The notes below the pieces were generated by a model, which saw only the letters and a list, made by a program, of their open reading frames with translations, made no database searches and was not told the origin of the DNA. Below, piece after piece: positions 1-10,907 of a stretch of DNA of 64,000 bases. The stretch covers positions 9,238,001 through 9,302,000 of the forward strand of contig JAKZAN010000005.1 of NCBI GenBank assembly GCA_023053545.1, written 5' to 3'. The DNA comes from Lepidurus packardi (lineage: Eukaryota; Arthropoda; Branchiopoda; Notostraca; Triopsidae). A program made the position numbers and the translations under genes. How positions within the stretch are numbered: position 1 is the first letter of the stretch; each line of letters begins with the position of its first letter.

Positions 1-3000
1 CCGGAATTTTGAATCCAGGTGGTAACAACGCACTCGCGTTTTCGAAACGCAACGTCGCTAAGGGCGAAGGCTGCGTGGTGCTGGTACCAGCAGAGGTACT
101 AGTGCTGCTCGCGGCAGTACTGGCCTTCGTAGTGGGAGTCGCGGTGGTACTGGCTTCCGTAGATGATTCGTTAGGGTGAAGCCACTTGTTGAAGAAATTG
201 AAACTTTTAATTGGTTTGACGACAGTGGGTACCACACGGTGGGTGCCGGTACTTCCGGCTGGATTATTTTGAGGTTGCGGAACGTGAGTTTCATTCGCAG
301 TTTCGGGTTTAAATCCAGAAGGCAAAAGATGGCTTATGGCATCAATTTTCAAATTACCCAAAATGGCAGCCGACGATTCGGTGGTGTTAGAATCGTGGGA
401 ATCGTTAGTTTCTGAAGATTCTTTCGTCTTATTTTCGTTCTTCATAACGAATTGACCGTTGACAAATGCACTACTGGATAGTTCAGATTGTATGCGATCC
501 AAATTTTCGACATCGTCGAAGTTCGATTCTGGTGACTCGATTCCCTCTTCGGGTTCTGGAGTTTTCTGCACCTCCTCCGTTGGGAGTACCTGGATTGATG
601 CTGAACCGTCGATGGCTTTGCTTTGGCGCTCGGTGTCTTTGCTTGATTCTGAAGTGGGTGGAATTAACGCTGAATTGTTGTTATTCTCTTGATTCGGGAT
701 CGCGACAGCGACAGGTGCGCGTGGGGACTGATGGAAATCGCGGAAGACATCTGGAAGGATTATTGGGGTATTCTTCTCATTTTTAATTTGGGATGCATCG
801 ACGATTCGCGGTTGTTCCAAGACAGGGGTGTCTTCACCCAATGGCGAAGATTCGGTCACGTGATTCTGGGCTTTCGTGGAAAAAGAGGCAGAGACGCTGC
901 TCACCATTTTAGAGATGGTAATATTCTTGGGGGACGGTAAGGAGGGCTCGGTAGCTACCGAAATCGCGGTTTGCACCGAGACCGAAACCTCGGCACTTGA
1001 TTCGGTGACTAGAGCCATCGGATCGATGCCATTATCCGCTCCGACATTGAGACTTACCTCAGCATTGGTCGACTCAATAATGTCGTGAGGTGTACCATCA
1101 GTATCAAACTCTTCTATGATTTCAGTGGAGATTATATAATCTTGGTAATCGAAATCCGACTCTGTGTTGGGGCTGACTTCGGGAAGTAGTTCAACTAATC
1201 GAGGCGGAACTGGATCTTCATTTGATGGTCTACTTTCAGATTCGGAGAGACTTTTGTTTTGAGGCTCTTGGCTCTCCGGAATCAATGGTTCTAGGAATGG
1301 TTCTGAAGCCTCAAGCGCAGGGATTGATGTTTCTGGAGGGCTAACGGCAGTTGGTGCGGATTCTGGAGGGCTAAAGGCATTTGGCTCTGATTCTGGATGG
1401 CTAAAGGCAGTTTCTGCTGATCCTTGGACTAATTCCGTATCTTGGCCGTCAACATTTTGAACATTTACTGTTTCTGGGTCTGAGAATTGATCGTTGGCAG
1501 TGTTTGCTGATTCAGGGACTTGAAAGTTCACAGGGTTGACAGATTCTGGTTGTTGAACTTCTGGGTTCTCAGGAATAAAAGATTGTGGAACAAAGTCTGC
1601 TTCTGAAGCTTCGACACTCGTGGGATTCACTGATTCTTGGACAGGCTCCGATTCAGGGTTTACATGAGTTGGAATCAATTCTGGTATAGGTTCCGATTCT
1701 TGAGAGTCATCTACAGGAATCAATGATTCTGGTTCTTGCATGTCATCTTTTTCAATTGCCAATTCTGGCACAACGTCCGTTTCTAGAACATCAGAGGTCT
1801 CAGGATTGATCAGTCCTTGGACAGAATCGGGCTCTGGAATTCTGGGATCAAAACTCGCCTGATTCACTAATTCTGGTGCGGTGATCTCCACAGAATCTAA
1901 CTCTCTATCAAAGCTTCCTGGGAAACTAGGACCATCCACGGACGGTTCTTCTCTTGCTGCGCCCATATGTTTAGCAAATTCACTTCTTGGCGGCTGGCCA
2001 TCCTGAGTCTGGGAATTCTGTAGGTTAAATTGTTCAAGAGGAGACAGATTTCCCAAAATCTCCGCTGAAATATCAACCTCGGGTTTTGGAACAGGTTCCC
2101 GCAAGCTAGGACGATTCTCTATGGGCAATACAATCCGATCCTGTAGATTTTGCCTGTTTGGGACCGGGGTGTCACGATTCGGAGCTTCTTGTTGGTCTAA
2201 AAGACGTTGGAAGTTGACTCTCGGTCGTTGGAACCGTGTTGGCGGCTGCGTAGTGGGCCGGAATCGTCCCTGTGGCTGCGCAGTACTACGCGTCTCGGGC
2301 TGGCGAACTAGCTCCGGTACAAAGGCCTCGAACTCATCAAATTCAGACGGTTTGGTCAACGGTCTCGCCGTCGTAGTAGTCGGAGTAGTTGTCGTTGAGG
2401 GTGGGAACGGATTTTTCATTCGTGGCAACTCAGGATTGGCGGGAAATTCGAAATCAACAGGAGTAAACCGCGCAGCACCTCTAAACGTTTGTTCCGTCGT
2501 TGTTGGTGGTTGCCTTCTGATGCTTGGTCCCTCCAATTCGGGGCGAGTATTGCCGAAAGGTCGCTGATTCGCAGTAGGTGGAATACGTGAAGAGGCGGGA
2601 CTTAATAGGCGGCCCCCACGTAACTCTTCGGGATTGATAAAAAGGTTAAGGTTTTCGGGGTTGCCTTGGGTAGGTTGGGTAAAAGGGTTCGGGGTTTCGG
2701 GTTTGCGTTGAATAGGTTGGGTAAAAGGGTTCGGGTTTTCGGGGTTGCGTTGGGTAGGTTGGGTAAAAGGATTAGGGCTTTCAGGGTTGCGTTGAGTAGG
2801 TTGGGTAAAAGGATTAGGGCTTTCAGGGTTGCGTTGAGTAGGTTGGGTGCGTTGAGGAGATTGTACGCGTTGTGGCGAATTTCGAGCCGGAGGAGGTTGG
2901 GGTTGAGGTTGGCGAACAGGTTGGGGTTGAGCTTGACGTTGGGGTTGAGGTTGAGGCTGGAGTTGTTGAGGCGGCTGGGAAAAGCCTTGTATGGAGAATT

Positions 3001-3207
3001 GGGTTGAGAAAGGCTGTCCAGCAAAGGAGCGGAACCGTTCCTGTTCTTGAGGGGAGGGAAGGGACTGGCGGAAGGGAACATTGTTGGGGGGACGCTGCGT
3101 ACCAAAAAGGGTGAACTGTTGGAAGGATTGGGGCGCCTGGGGCTGCTGTTGTTGGCGCTGCTTGAGCGGGTCGAAGGGTTGGAAACGACTTGGCACGCGA
3201 TTGGGAT
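1..3207 (-). CDS. Large Pro/Glu/Ser-rich protein, 3' part, runs off the left edge
   Basis: One reading frame on the minus strand stays open from about 3236 to base 1, about 1070 codons without a stop. A plausible splice acceptor (pyrimidine-rich tract ending CTCCAG) lies at 3208, so the coding exon probably starts at 3207 with one base carried from an earlier exon. I found no start codon or first exon. In order, the protein has a Gln/Pro-rich start, a 14-residue tandem repeat (PTQRNPESPNPFTQ), a Thr/Pro stretch, a long acidic part with many PES/PET/PEP motifs, and a Ser/Thr-rich part with two related motifs, LLPSGFKPE and LLPPGFKIP, the second at the edge. Almost no cysteines are seen. The composition suggests a disordered secreted or matrix protein, but I do not recognise the family. 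Codon periodicity and the absence of stops make coding very likely; function is unknown. Confidence 0.72.
2642..2844 (-). repeat. 42-bp coding tandem repeat, four full copies plus a partial copy
   Basis: Four 42-bp units fill 2677-2844, and a diverged partial unit lies at 2642-2676. The period is exactly 14 codons, so the repeat keeps frame and encodes PTQRNPE-S/N-PNPFTQ on the minus strand. Units three and four (higher coordinates) are identical to each other, which points to recent unequal exchange; the others differ by a few bases. Confidence 0.9.
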
Positions 3208-6200
3208 CTGGAGAAAGTCGAAGGGAATAATTAGTTCAATCTCTTTATTTTCATTATCGATTACACTTTTAGTGCTGGGAGAAAATAATAGGGGCGAGAA
3301 GGAGAAGAAGAAAACATGGGGAAAGTTGCGCAGATTAAGATCAAGAGCAACTTTCTTGTTCAGCAAACCGTCTTAATTGTAAAGAGTACAACCCGGAGGC
3401 TATGGGTGATTAAACTATCTTAACTTACCAAACTCCTTTATTTGGTACAAATTGCAAGGTTTGACAGTATCAGCCGTCCAACAAATAGGAAAAAAAAATC
3501 AATCGTAACAATGGACATCTCTTGTTAAGAATATTGTCTTTTTAATATCTTGTTCAGAATATTTTTTTCTAAATTTGTTGTGAGAGAATTGTATGGTTTT
3601 AAATTATATCAATTCTTAGGAAAATTCATCTTGCAGTAAGATGCAATCATCAGTACTTATCATTCTTAAAATTATGAGACATTTGTACTTTCCTGTGTAC
3701 TTACTCTTGACAAGTACTCATTGTTGCGACAGTTTTAATTATCTTACTTTACAGTTGCTTTAAGCGTACATTACTTTACAACTAGAGAAAGGTGCTAGAA
3801 ATTGGTCTTGTCTACTTTTCCTAAAAAAGTTTGGAGCTACCTGAGAAAACACAAATACCAAACCTGTTTAACAGGTCTTAGCTCAACAGCGTCGCAAAGT
3901 TTTCACTTTTGGCTGATACGAAATTCCCCTTCAGGATATTGGTACCAAATATGTATTAAATAAGAATGCTATTCTTCACGTACTAGTTGTTTACGTTTCT
4001 GAGTGAGATCCGTCGTGAAAGGCTGGATTAGATACAGTTTAAAAGCGGTCTTTGAGGTCAGCCTATTCAATTAGGTCAAGGAAAACGGAAAGGATCTTCT
4101 CTGAAAGACCTGTAAACTAAGAAAGCGAGAAGGTGCAGGGACGGCACCATCTGAACATCTCTCCAATTCTGTTTCCTGTAGGTATAGATCCAGTAAAAGG
4201 TTTTAACAAGTCTTCCAAGGTCGTACCTCAGTGTTCAGTTACCAACTAGAGCAGCTGACTCAAGATGAAGCCGCATCTCATTACAACACTCCAAGGATAA
4301 CGACTTAATCTACAAGGAATCCCTTTCCTCACTTTTCCAAAAGAAAACGAAAACAAGGTTTTGCATATGCCCTAGCCACAACAAAGCTTCGACTATGAAA
4401 AGACGTTTAAATCTAATTCTATGGCACAAATTCGACATGCATCCTCATTAAGCTGACCATGGTTAAGCCTCATCAGTAAGGAAAGAGTTAAGATTTATTT
4501 TCATCTAACCTCAAACACCCAAAGTTTCACTTTTTCGTAGGAAAGGGGGAACATGGCAACCTTATTTTGTTGTATATTGTTTCGTCATCAAGCCGTTCCC
4601 ACCCAAAAGTGAAACGCCAAGGATTAGTAAACCATAAATCATCACATTGAGACATCCTTGAACTTTTTAATAACGTTTAAGGTTATGTTGACATATTATT
4701 ACCTAGCTATGCATGAAAGTCTTTTAATTACACGACATCTTTAACCAGCAGACCAAATAAAAGACAGTTGTTCTGCGTAGTAATGTCACTGATCATTGAC
4801 TCTTCTGTGTAATATTGACATCACTATATCGTTTCAAAGGAGTAACTGTATCCTATGACGTCCTTCTTACAACATCTCTAGGGTTATAATAAGCTTGTGG
4901 TTTCCTGGTGTCGCTTTTGAAGGTAAACTAAAATTTTAAACCCTGTTATTTACTTTTTGATCCCCGGAAACTATTTCTTATAATTGTGACGTAATTCGTG
5001 CATTCAACTCCCTCGGCCTCACCATCCCAAAAGCTGCAAACGAAAGACGCAAGCACCGTGGGAAGCTGAGATCATTGGCGAAAAGTTCGTTGCCCTAAAG
5101 ACAAACGTTTTTTTTTCTTGCAACGTACATTATATTCTCCCTAAAGAACATTCCAAGATCTTGGCCTTCCTCCACTACAATTACCAAACACAAGCCAGAG
5201 GTCAGATTAACGGCACATGCCCCCGCAATTCCCTAAACACACACAGAAAAAAACGTTCGCTAAACGTTAAAGAGATATGCTAGTAAGGAAACCGCAAACG
5301 AACTTGTATGTCAAAGAGGAGTCTCCTGAGTCGTAACCATAAGCACCTTTTCGTTATGGGCAAAAAAGCTTTTCCTGACAAAATGAAAGAGAAACCCGCT
5401 AAGCTGTGTTTACACGAGGGCAGTCATGCTATACCTGATAGCCACACATGCATCCAGATTCTTCATAATCGAAAGTTTTATGTTGTGCAATGAAACTCAA
5501 CACTTTACAGCATATTTGTGTATGGATATGAATAACGTACGAACAATTCAGGCTTGTCCATTTTCGGTTTCACTCTAATCGCTCAGCAAAGACTTCGCTC
5601 TTATTCTTAATGCAAAATGTAACCTTAATTGTTGGTTAAACAACTTATTTTGTTTGCCGCTCGGAGCACAACAGTCATTTCTCCCAAAAGCTTGGCGAAT
5701 CATATACTTATGTCTCATCTTCCCAAACTTTCTCTTTTGTCTAGATCCCTTCTTTCCGTAATCTCGCTCGCTTCTCATGCAGCCAAGCGAGAAAAAAGAC
5801 AAAAGACTTTCTTCCTTTTCTTCCATTGAGAACACATAAAATTCCGCGAATATAAAGAGAAAGAAAAAGAAAGTAAATACAAATAAAACTAAACATAGTA
5901 TCCGTATTGAATCCCTTTTAACGATTTCCATATGATGGATTAAAAATTGAAAAGTAATTTTTACAAAATAAAGAAAAGGGACCGTTAGGCCAACGCCCGT
6001 CACGATGCAGCTATTACACAAGGTAAGTGAAAGTCCATTTATAAAACTCGGGCACATTCTAGGTTCATTAGGAACTATAGGCCGGTCAAAATACATTACG
6101 AGGTCCTACACCACCCTATAAGCACAAGAAAAAAAAACTACATGAAGTGCCAAGTCACGAACGTTAAACAAGAACAACGGTGTTAAACACGCCCCTTTAT

Positions 6201-9200
6201 ATATAAAAGTAGCGGTCGTAACATAAAACATTTAGCTTTATTTTTAGAACTCCAAGTTTAATCACAATATATAATAAAGTTTTTAATAGTTTTTTTAAAT
6301 TATTAACTTTTAAACTTGTAAATATTTTTTAAAGAAGGTTAAAAGTTAAATATAAAATATAATAAATTTATAATAATACATAATAAAGTTTAACATAATT
6401 TATAGTTTTCGTACGTAGTAAAATAATATATCGTGGCTTCTTATAAAGTTTTGGATTCGGCAATTTCATCGGTACGTTTCTTTCATAAAGTTATTTCCCT
6501 GTGAATGATACTAAGATTTGTACGTTTTCCATGCTAAAAAGAAAAAGGGGTATTGAAGTTACGCGACTAACACTCAATTATTCCTCATGGTCCCAAACCA
6601 CAATCGGCCTGGCGCATCTTCAAAAAGAACAAAAAGAACAAAAAAAGAAAAAGAAATCCGGAATTTCTCATTGAAAAGCTTTCACTGCCTGCAGAAGTTC
6701 GATTTGGGACATGTTCTTCCTTCTACGAACTATGTTAACCCCCCAATTTGACTCTGTCGAATACCTTCCTATCCCTGTAGGTTGCATCATTATACCATAT
6801 AATCCGCTAGCGGCTAATTATCCCAGTTCTCTGGCCTAATCAAGGTTATGTGCTTGCCTTGTCTTTTGGTTCAAAACATCCCCGAAAATTTCTCACTAGG
6901 CACACTTTGAATATTTCCGAAACCTGTTTACGACGTCTGAACCGAAAAGTAAAACGAGAATCGTCTTTTTAGGTCACACATTTCAAAAACTGGGACCACG
7001 TGACCCCAAAAAAGTCCGTAAATAAGCTCCTCCCCTGTTCCAAACCTTCCTAAATCACACCACAGTAATTAGTTTCTCGTCAATTTGACCCCAAACGACC
7101 TTAACGCCTCATCTTTTGCCATAAAAGAGCCCTATTCCGCTGAGAGAACCAGACAACAATGCGGAAATAGGCGCATTCCATAAAAAACACCTCGGCTAGG
7201 TTAAAGGCCTAACAACTTTACGAGCGAACAAGATTTTTGCTTTATTAAAAAAAATTGTCTTGTCTTTTGGTTTTGAAAATGAATTTAGTCAATAAAAAGT
7301 GACCCCCTTAACCCCCCCGAAGATGGCAAGTAGGTCAGAACTGGAATCTTTTGTAAGGGAAAGGAGTGTGTCAGAGGGTTCGCTCCTTTGATCTGGGTTG
7401 TTGTTTGTCTATTAAAGTAAAGCTTTTTCTATTACAAAGTTTTAGAGTGGAAAAATTACAAGAAAGTTCTCAAGAGACGGAAATGAAACTGCCAAGATTG
7501 TAAGAAAAAACTTAAAGCTTGGTTAACCAAGTGTTAACCAAGTGCCTTTTGTCTTTGCGTGTGTCCGAGCTCAGCGAGACTAAATGAATGGAATATCCGG
7601 AGCGGAATACACATCACTTGCTTATTCAAATCCACGTCACTTTCTACACAATCTTATTTTGTAAGGATTGTATTTAACTTGTCAGTTTTCGTGTCAGAAG
7701 CTTTAACGTTCACTTCCAGATATGGGCGCAGCTGGTTGACAATCAGGTTCTTCCAGGTTTTAGAAGGCCACCGTATAAGGTTTGTCTTAGAAAATGTGTG
7801 AAAGAAAGAAATCATAAGAAATGTCGTATAATTCCTTCTTCGTTCAGTGTTGCCTTATTCGATTTATTACTTAGCTGCATTGCTTAGTCACTATTTCTAT
7901 ATTAACGAAGGAATATATCTGCAAAAAGCATCGCAGGGATTACTTAATTAAATAATAAATTTCCGTTAGATGGAAAATTGTTATAAAGAAAATGTGAAAT
8001 CTGTTAAAAATACTTATATTGTCGCGTAAGTATATCTGAATTACCTGCATTTCTATCGCATAAGTTAAAAGGACATGTATAATACCGAAACAAGCACACA
8101 AATTTAAAAACTAAATCTTCCGTACAGTCAACTCCAGATACACCCAAACCGATACCAAAACCCACAGACTAGACGCTTCAAACACGGATATACACATGCA
8201 GGAGACTACAATAATGATAAGCGCAACAAAAACTATGCAAATTAACTTTACCTTCTTGGGCGTTCACAGCGACCAAAGCTGTGAAGGCCACGAACCAGAG
8301 CTCGAATCGACCCATCACGAAAAAAAAAATCCCACTGACCAAGAATTAATCCAAAATTGTACACTTAATCAGCCAATTCGAGGATTTTTTTATTTTAATC
8401 CTAGAGATGTGGATTCTTCCAAAACAACATATCCGCTCCAAACGTGATTTATGTTAATTCCGTAAAGAAATCACTTTCACTTAATCCAGCATTTGGCACA
8501 ACGCTGTAGATTCTAAGCAGATGGGACGTGTGACTAGTAAAAAAAAATCCCCAAAAAATGAAATTCGCTTACATTCGCCAGGTGTGTCACAGTCAATTTC
8601 CAAACGGTTACTGGTTGTCAGAGTTGTCTGGAAGCTCGAGAGATTTCCCTTTGCACAGAAAAGGCCTTGCTCGGGGCTCCTTTCGGTTTCTCATTTGAGA
8701 AGATGAAAGGAAAGGCGAAAATGGGCCCTCCCAGTCCTAACAAACCTTTATAACGCATCTGACGTCATTAAGGTATGCCACCTTTTCAACAACTTTTACC
8801 TTCCAATCCTATTCCTCCATTTCTTGTTACTTACAAGATCGCAGCTCTCAACAATGTGATGATGAGCCAATATCCGCCATTGATGGACGATGATCCTCGA
8901 AACATCCTTCACAAAGCAAACCGGATCTAGCCTAAGAATCTTAGCGAAGGTCGAGTTGCAACGCCAAAATTACCTCAACGTGCTTCTTGCGGGTTATTCA
9001 ATTCATGATGACTTTCTAATTGAGTTATGGGGAAATAAAGCTAACTTAAAAACACATACTTCGGTAAGTAGAGTCCGCTGGACAAGAGCGGACCCCCTAA
9101 TGACATTTCCCGTGGGATGGTAACGCATAACAATCATCACGATCATCTACCAAGCTTACAGTGGGATTTTATCCCACTCCTACAGTGGGATCATCTACCA

Positions 9201-10276
9201 AGCTTCCATAAACAATCCATCAACACAGTGAAAAAGGATATCAATCAAATCTACCATCCGTCAAACTGGAGGCTGGAATCCCTAAGCATTGTCGCAACGC
9301 CTTTCATCTTGATCTACAAGGAGGGGGGGTATGGAAGGGCCTTAGGACAGGGCGTACGTCGGGCGACTTTAAAGATTGTTGTAGAGCAACCCATGAAGGC
9401 CTCGGTTTTTCGAATAAAACCTTGGGTGTGGTTCCTGGTGGCCTTCACGGTCAGATTTGGATATCCTTATGTTCTAAAGTGCCCGAGTTGCATACTAAAT
9501 CAACTAAATGCATAAAAGCCAAATTACGGGTGTGGGATGGTTATATTTGTTAATAGAGCAAGTCATTCTTCCTGTAAGTAAAACTTCATCTTGATTGAAA
9601 CTTAGTCCTAAGAAATCCCTAAAATAATATTATTACTTTAAATTGAGGTAAATTTTGTGTGACTAATTTTTATTACCTCATTTTACTGTCATGTAATTAC
9701 AGGAATTTTTATCTTTGTTGGAGTTACGCCAAAATGAACTTTATAATCACTTGTTGCTCAAAACAAAGCCAAGAAAATACACGAATATTAGGCGCGAAAA
9801 CGGGTTTGCATAACGCTGAACATAGATGGTGCTATTTACCAAAAGCAGTAATTTATAAGCTGCAGTCTCTCTTCTGGGCTAAATACGCCAAGGAGGGGCT
9901 TAGTTCATGTTAGGTAATAGAAACGTTAGGCCTTACTTAAACGGTTAGGCAATACATGGAGATTTTGACCAAAAAAATCACAAAAACAACAGAAAAGTTA
10001 ATTCGCTACTGCTAAGAAGATATGATGAAGTAACGTTATAGGAGTATTTTTCAATTTTTACAGCGAAGATACGAACAAAAAATATGATTTTTCGGCGCTT
10101 TTTCGGTCATAATGGGCATTGCTAAAAATAAAACAATATAGATGTTTAAGGAATTAAATTTTATAATAGTCCGAATTTTTGTTGCTCATTCATGTTTTGA
10201 AACAGATTTATGAGCAACTAATATAATAAGTTCGTGTTTAGTACTTAACAAGTATTAATTAGCGGAAGCGGGTGGA
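3208..10276. other. AT-rich spacer without a supported gene
   Basis: I see no coding exon with conserved content in these 7 kb. Scattered open frames (for example 5575-6096 on the minus strand) have low complexity and no recognisable domain. A very AT-rich block lies at about 6230-6440. At 9141-9205 a 17-bp direct repeat (GATCATCTACCAAGCTT) flanks a small hairpin, GTGGGAT-TTT-ATCCCAC. The missing 5' exons and promoter of the left-edge gene may lie here, but none could be identified. Confidence 0.5.
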
Positions 10277-10283
10277 TATATAA
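10277..10283 (+). promoter_or_regulatory. Candidate TATA box for the activin receptor gene
   Basis: TATATAA stands upstream of a possible untranslated first exon. A good donor (GTGAGT at 10422) and a good acceptor (tract ending TTTTGCAG at 10670) would join this leader to the exon that carries the start codon at 10908. The leader also holds GCCATATTG near 10407, similar to a YY1/Pho site. Position and splice sites support it; no transcript evidence is available. Confidence 0.35.
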
Positions 10284-10714
10284 TCAACACATCCGTAGAA
10301 AGGCTGTGGTCGTTCGGGGATCGCAGGGCTAACGTAAAAGCGTATTTGGTTCCGTTCTTAAGTGGGTCTCATTCGCTGTCAGGCGGAGTTCGACCCCGTC
10401 GTCCGCCATATTGTTGATCGCGTGAGTTTGTTTAGTTTGTTTACGGAAGCTGGGTGCCTGAAATTTTGGCTTTTCCCTAATAAATCCCACGTATTTGTCA
10501 AGTATTCCACACTCTTTTCGTTCTTAAATGATCAAAGTAAGTGCCAAGCTACCTAAATTTCGTAGTCAACCGGATTGGGCCTTTGAAACACGTTTTTAAT
10601 TCCTTCCTGCGTTCTGCCAACAATATTGGGTCACTCTGTAATGCCACTTATCCGCATTTTTCTTTTGCAGGTATTTCATCGAGATCGCTTGATACGAGAG
10701 AAAGAAGCCCAGCT

Positions 10715-10759
10715 ATGTCTCAAATAGTAACTAGCTGCAGCAATTCCACTCTTGTTTAA
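10715..10759 (+). promoter_or_regulatory. Possible upstream ORF in the receptor leader
   Basis: A 14-codon ATG frame ending in TAA lies in the predicted 5' untranslated part of the first coding exon, about 150 bases before the receptor start codon. If the leader is as predicted, it could lower translation of the receptor. Its presence in the mRNA is inferred. Confidence 0.25.
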
Positions 10760-10907
10760 AACAAAAAAAAAGCGTTTAGAGCTTCACCTGTTTCACCGAC
10801 CTCCCAAAAACTTTTGAACTTCCCAACTCTTTTGAGTTTCTCTTTGGCTTTGCTGCCTACGAAAATTTTGATCCTATTAACGAGTACAAAACGCCAATTG
10901 TACAAAA

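Noticed and set aside
2642..2844. CRISPR-like array
   Set aside because: The units are contiguous without spacers, and the DNA is eukaryotic.
2602..3366. 254-codon minus-strand frame with Leu/Asn/Pro repeats
   Set aside because: It lies in another frame of the 42-bp repeat that belongs to the longer open exon. It exists only because a period divisible by three keeps all frames open.
2666..3376. Plus-strand Arg/Leu/Gly-rich frames, and GGTTGGGTAAAAGG reminiscent of telomere-like repeats
   Set aside because: These are antisense shadows of the coding repeat. The unit is 42 bp and not a telomeric hexamer or pentamer.
5575..6096. 173-codon minus-strand frame
   Set aside because: Low complexity with homopolymer-derived Phe and Lys runs, no domain, no splice context; probably chance in AT-rich DNA.
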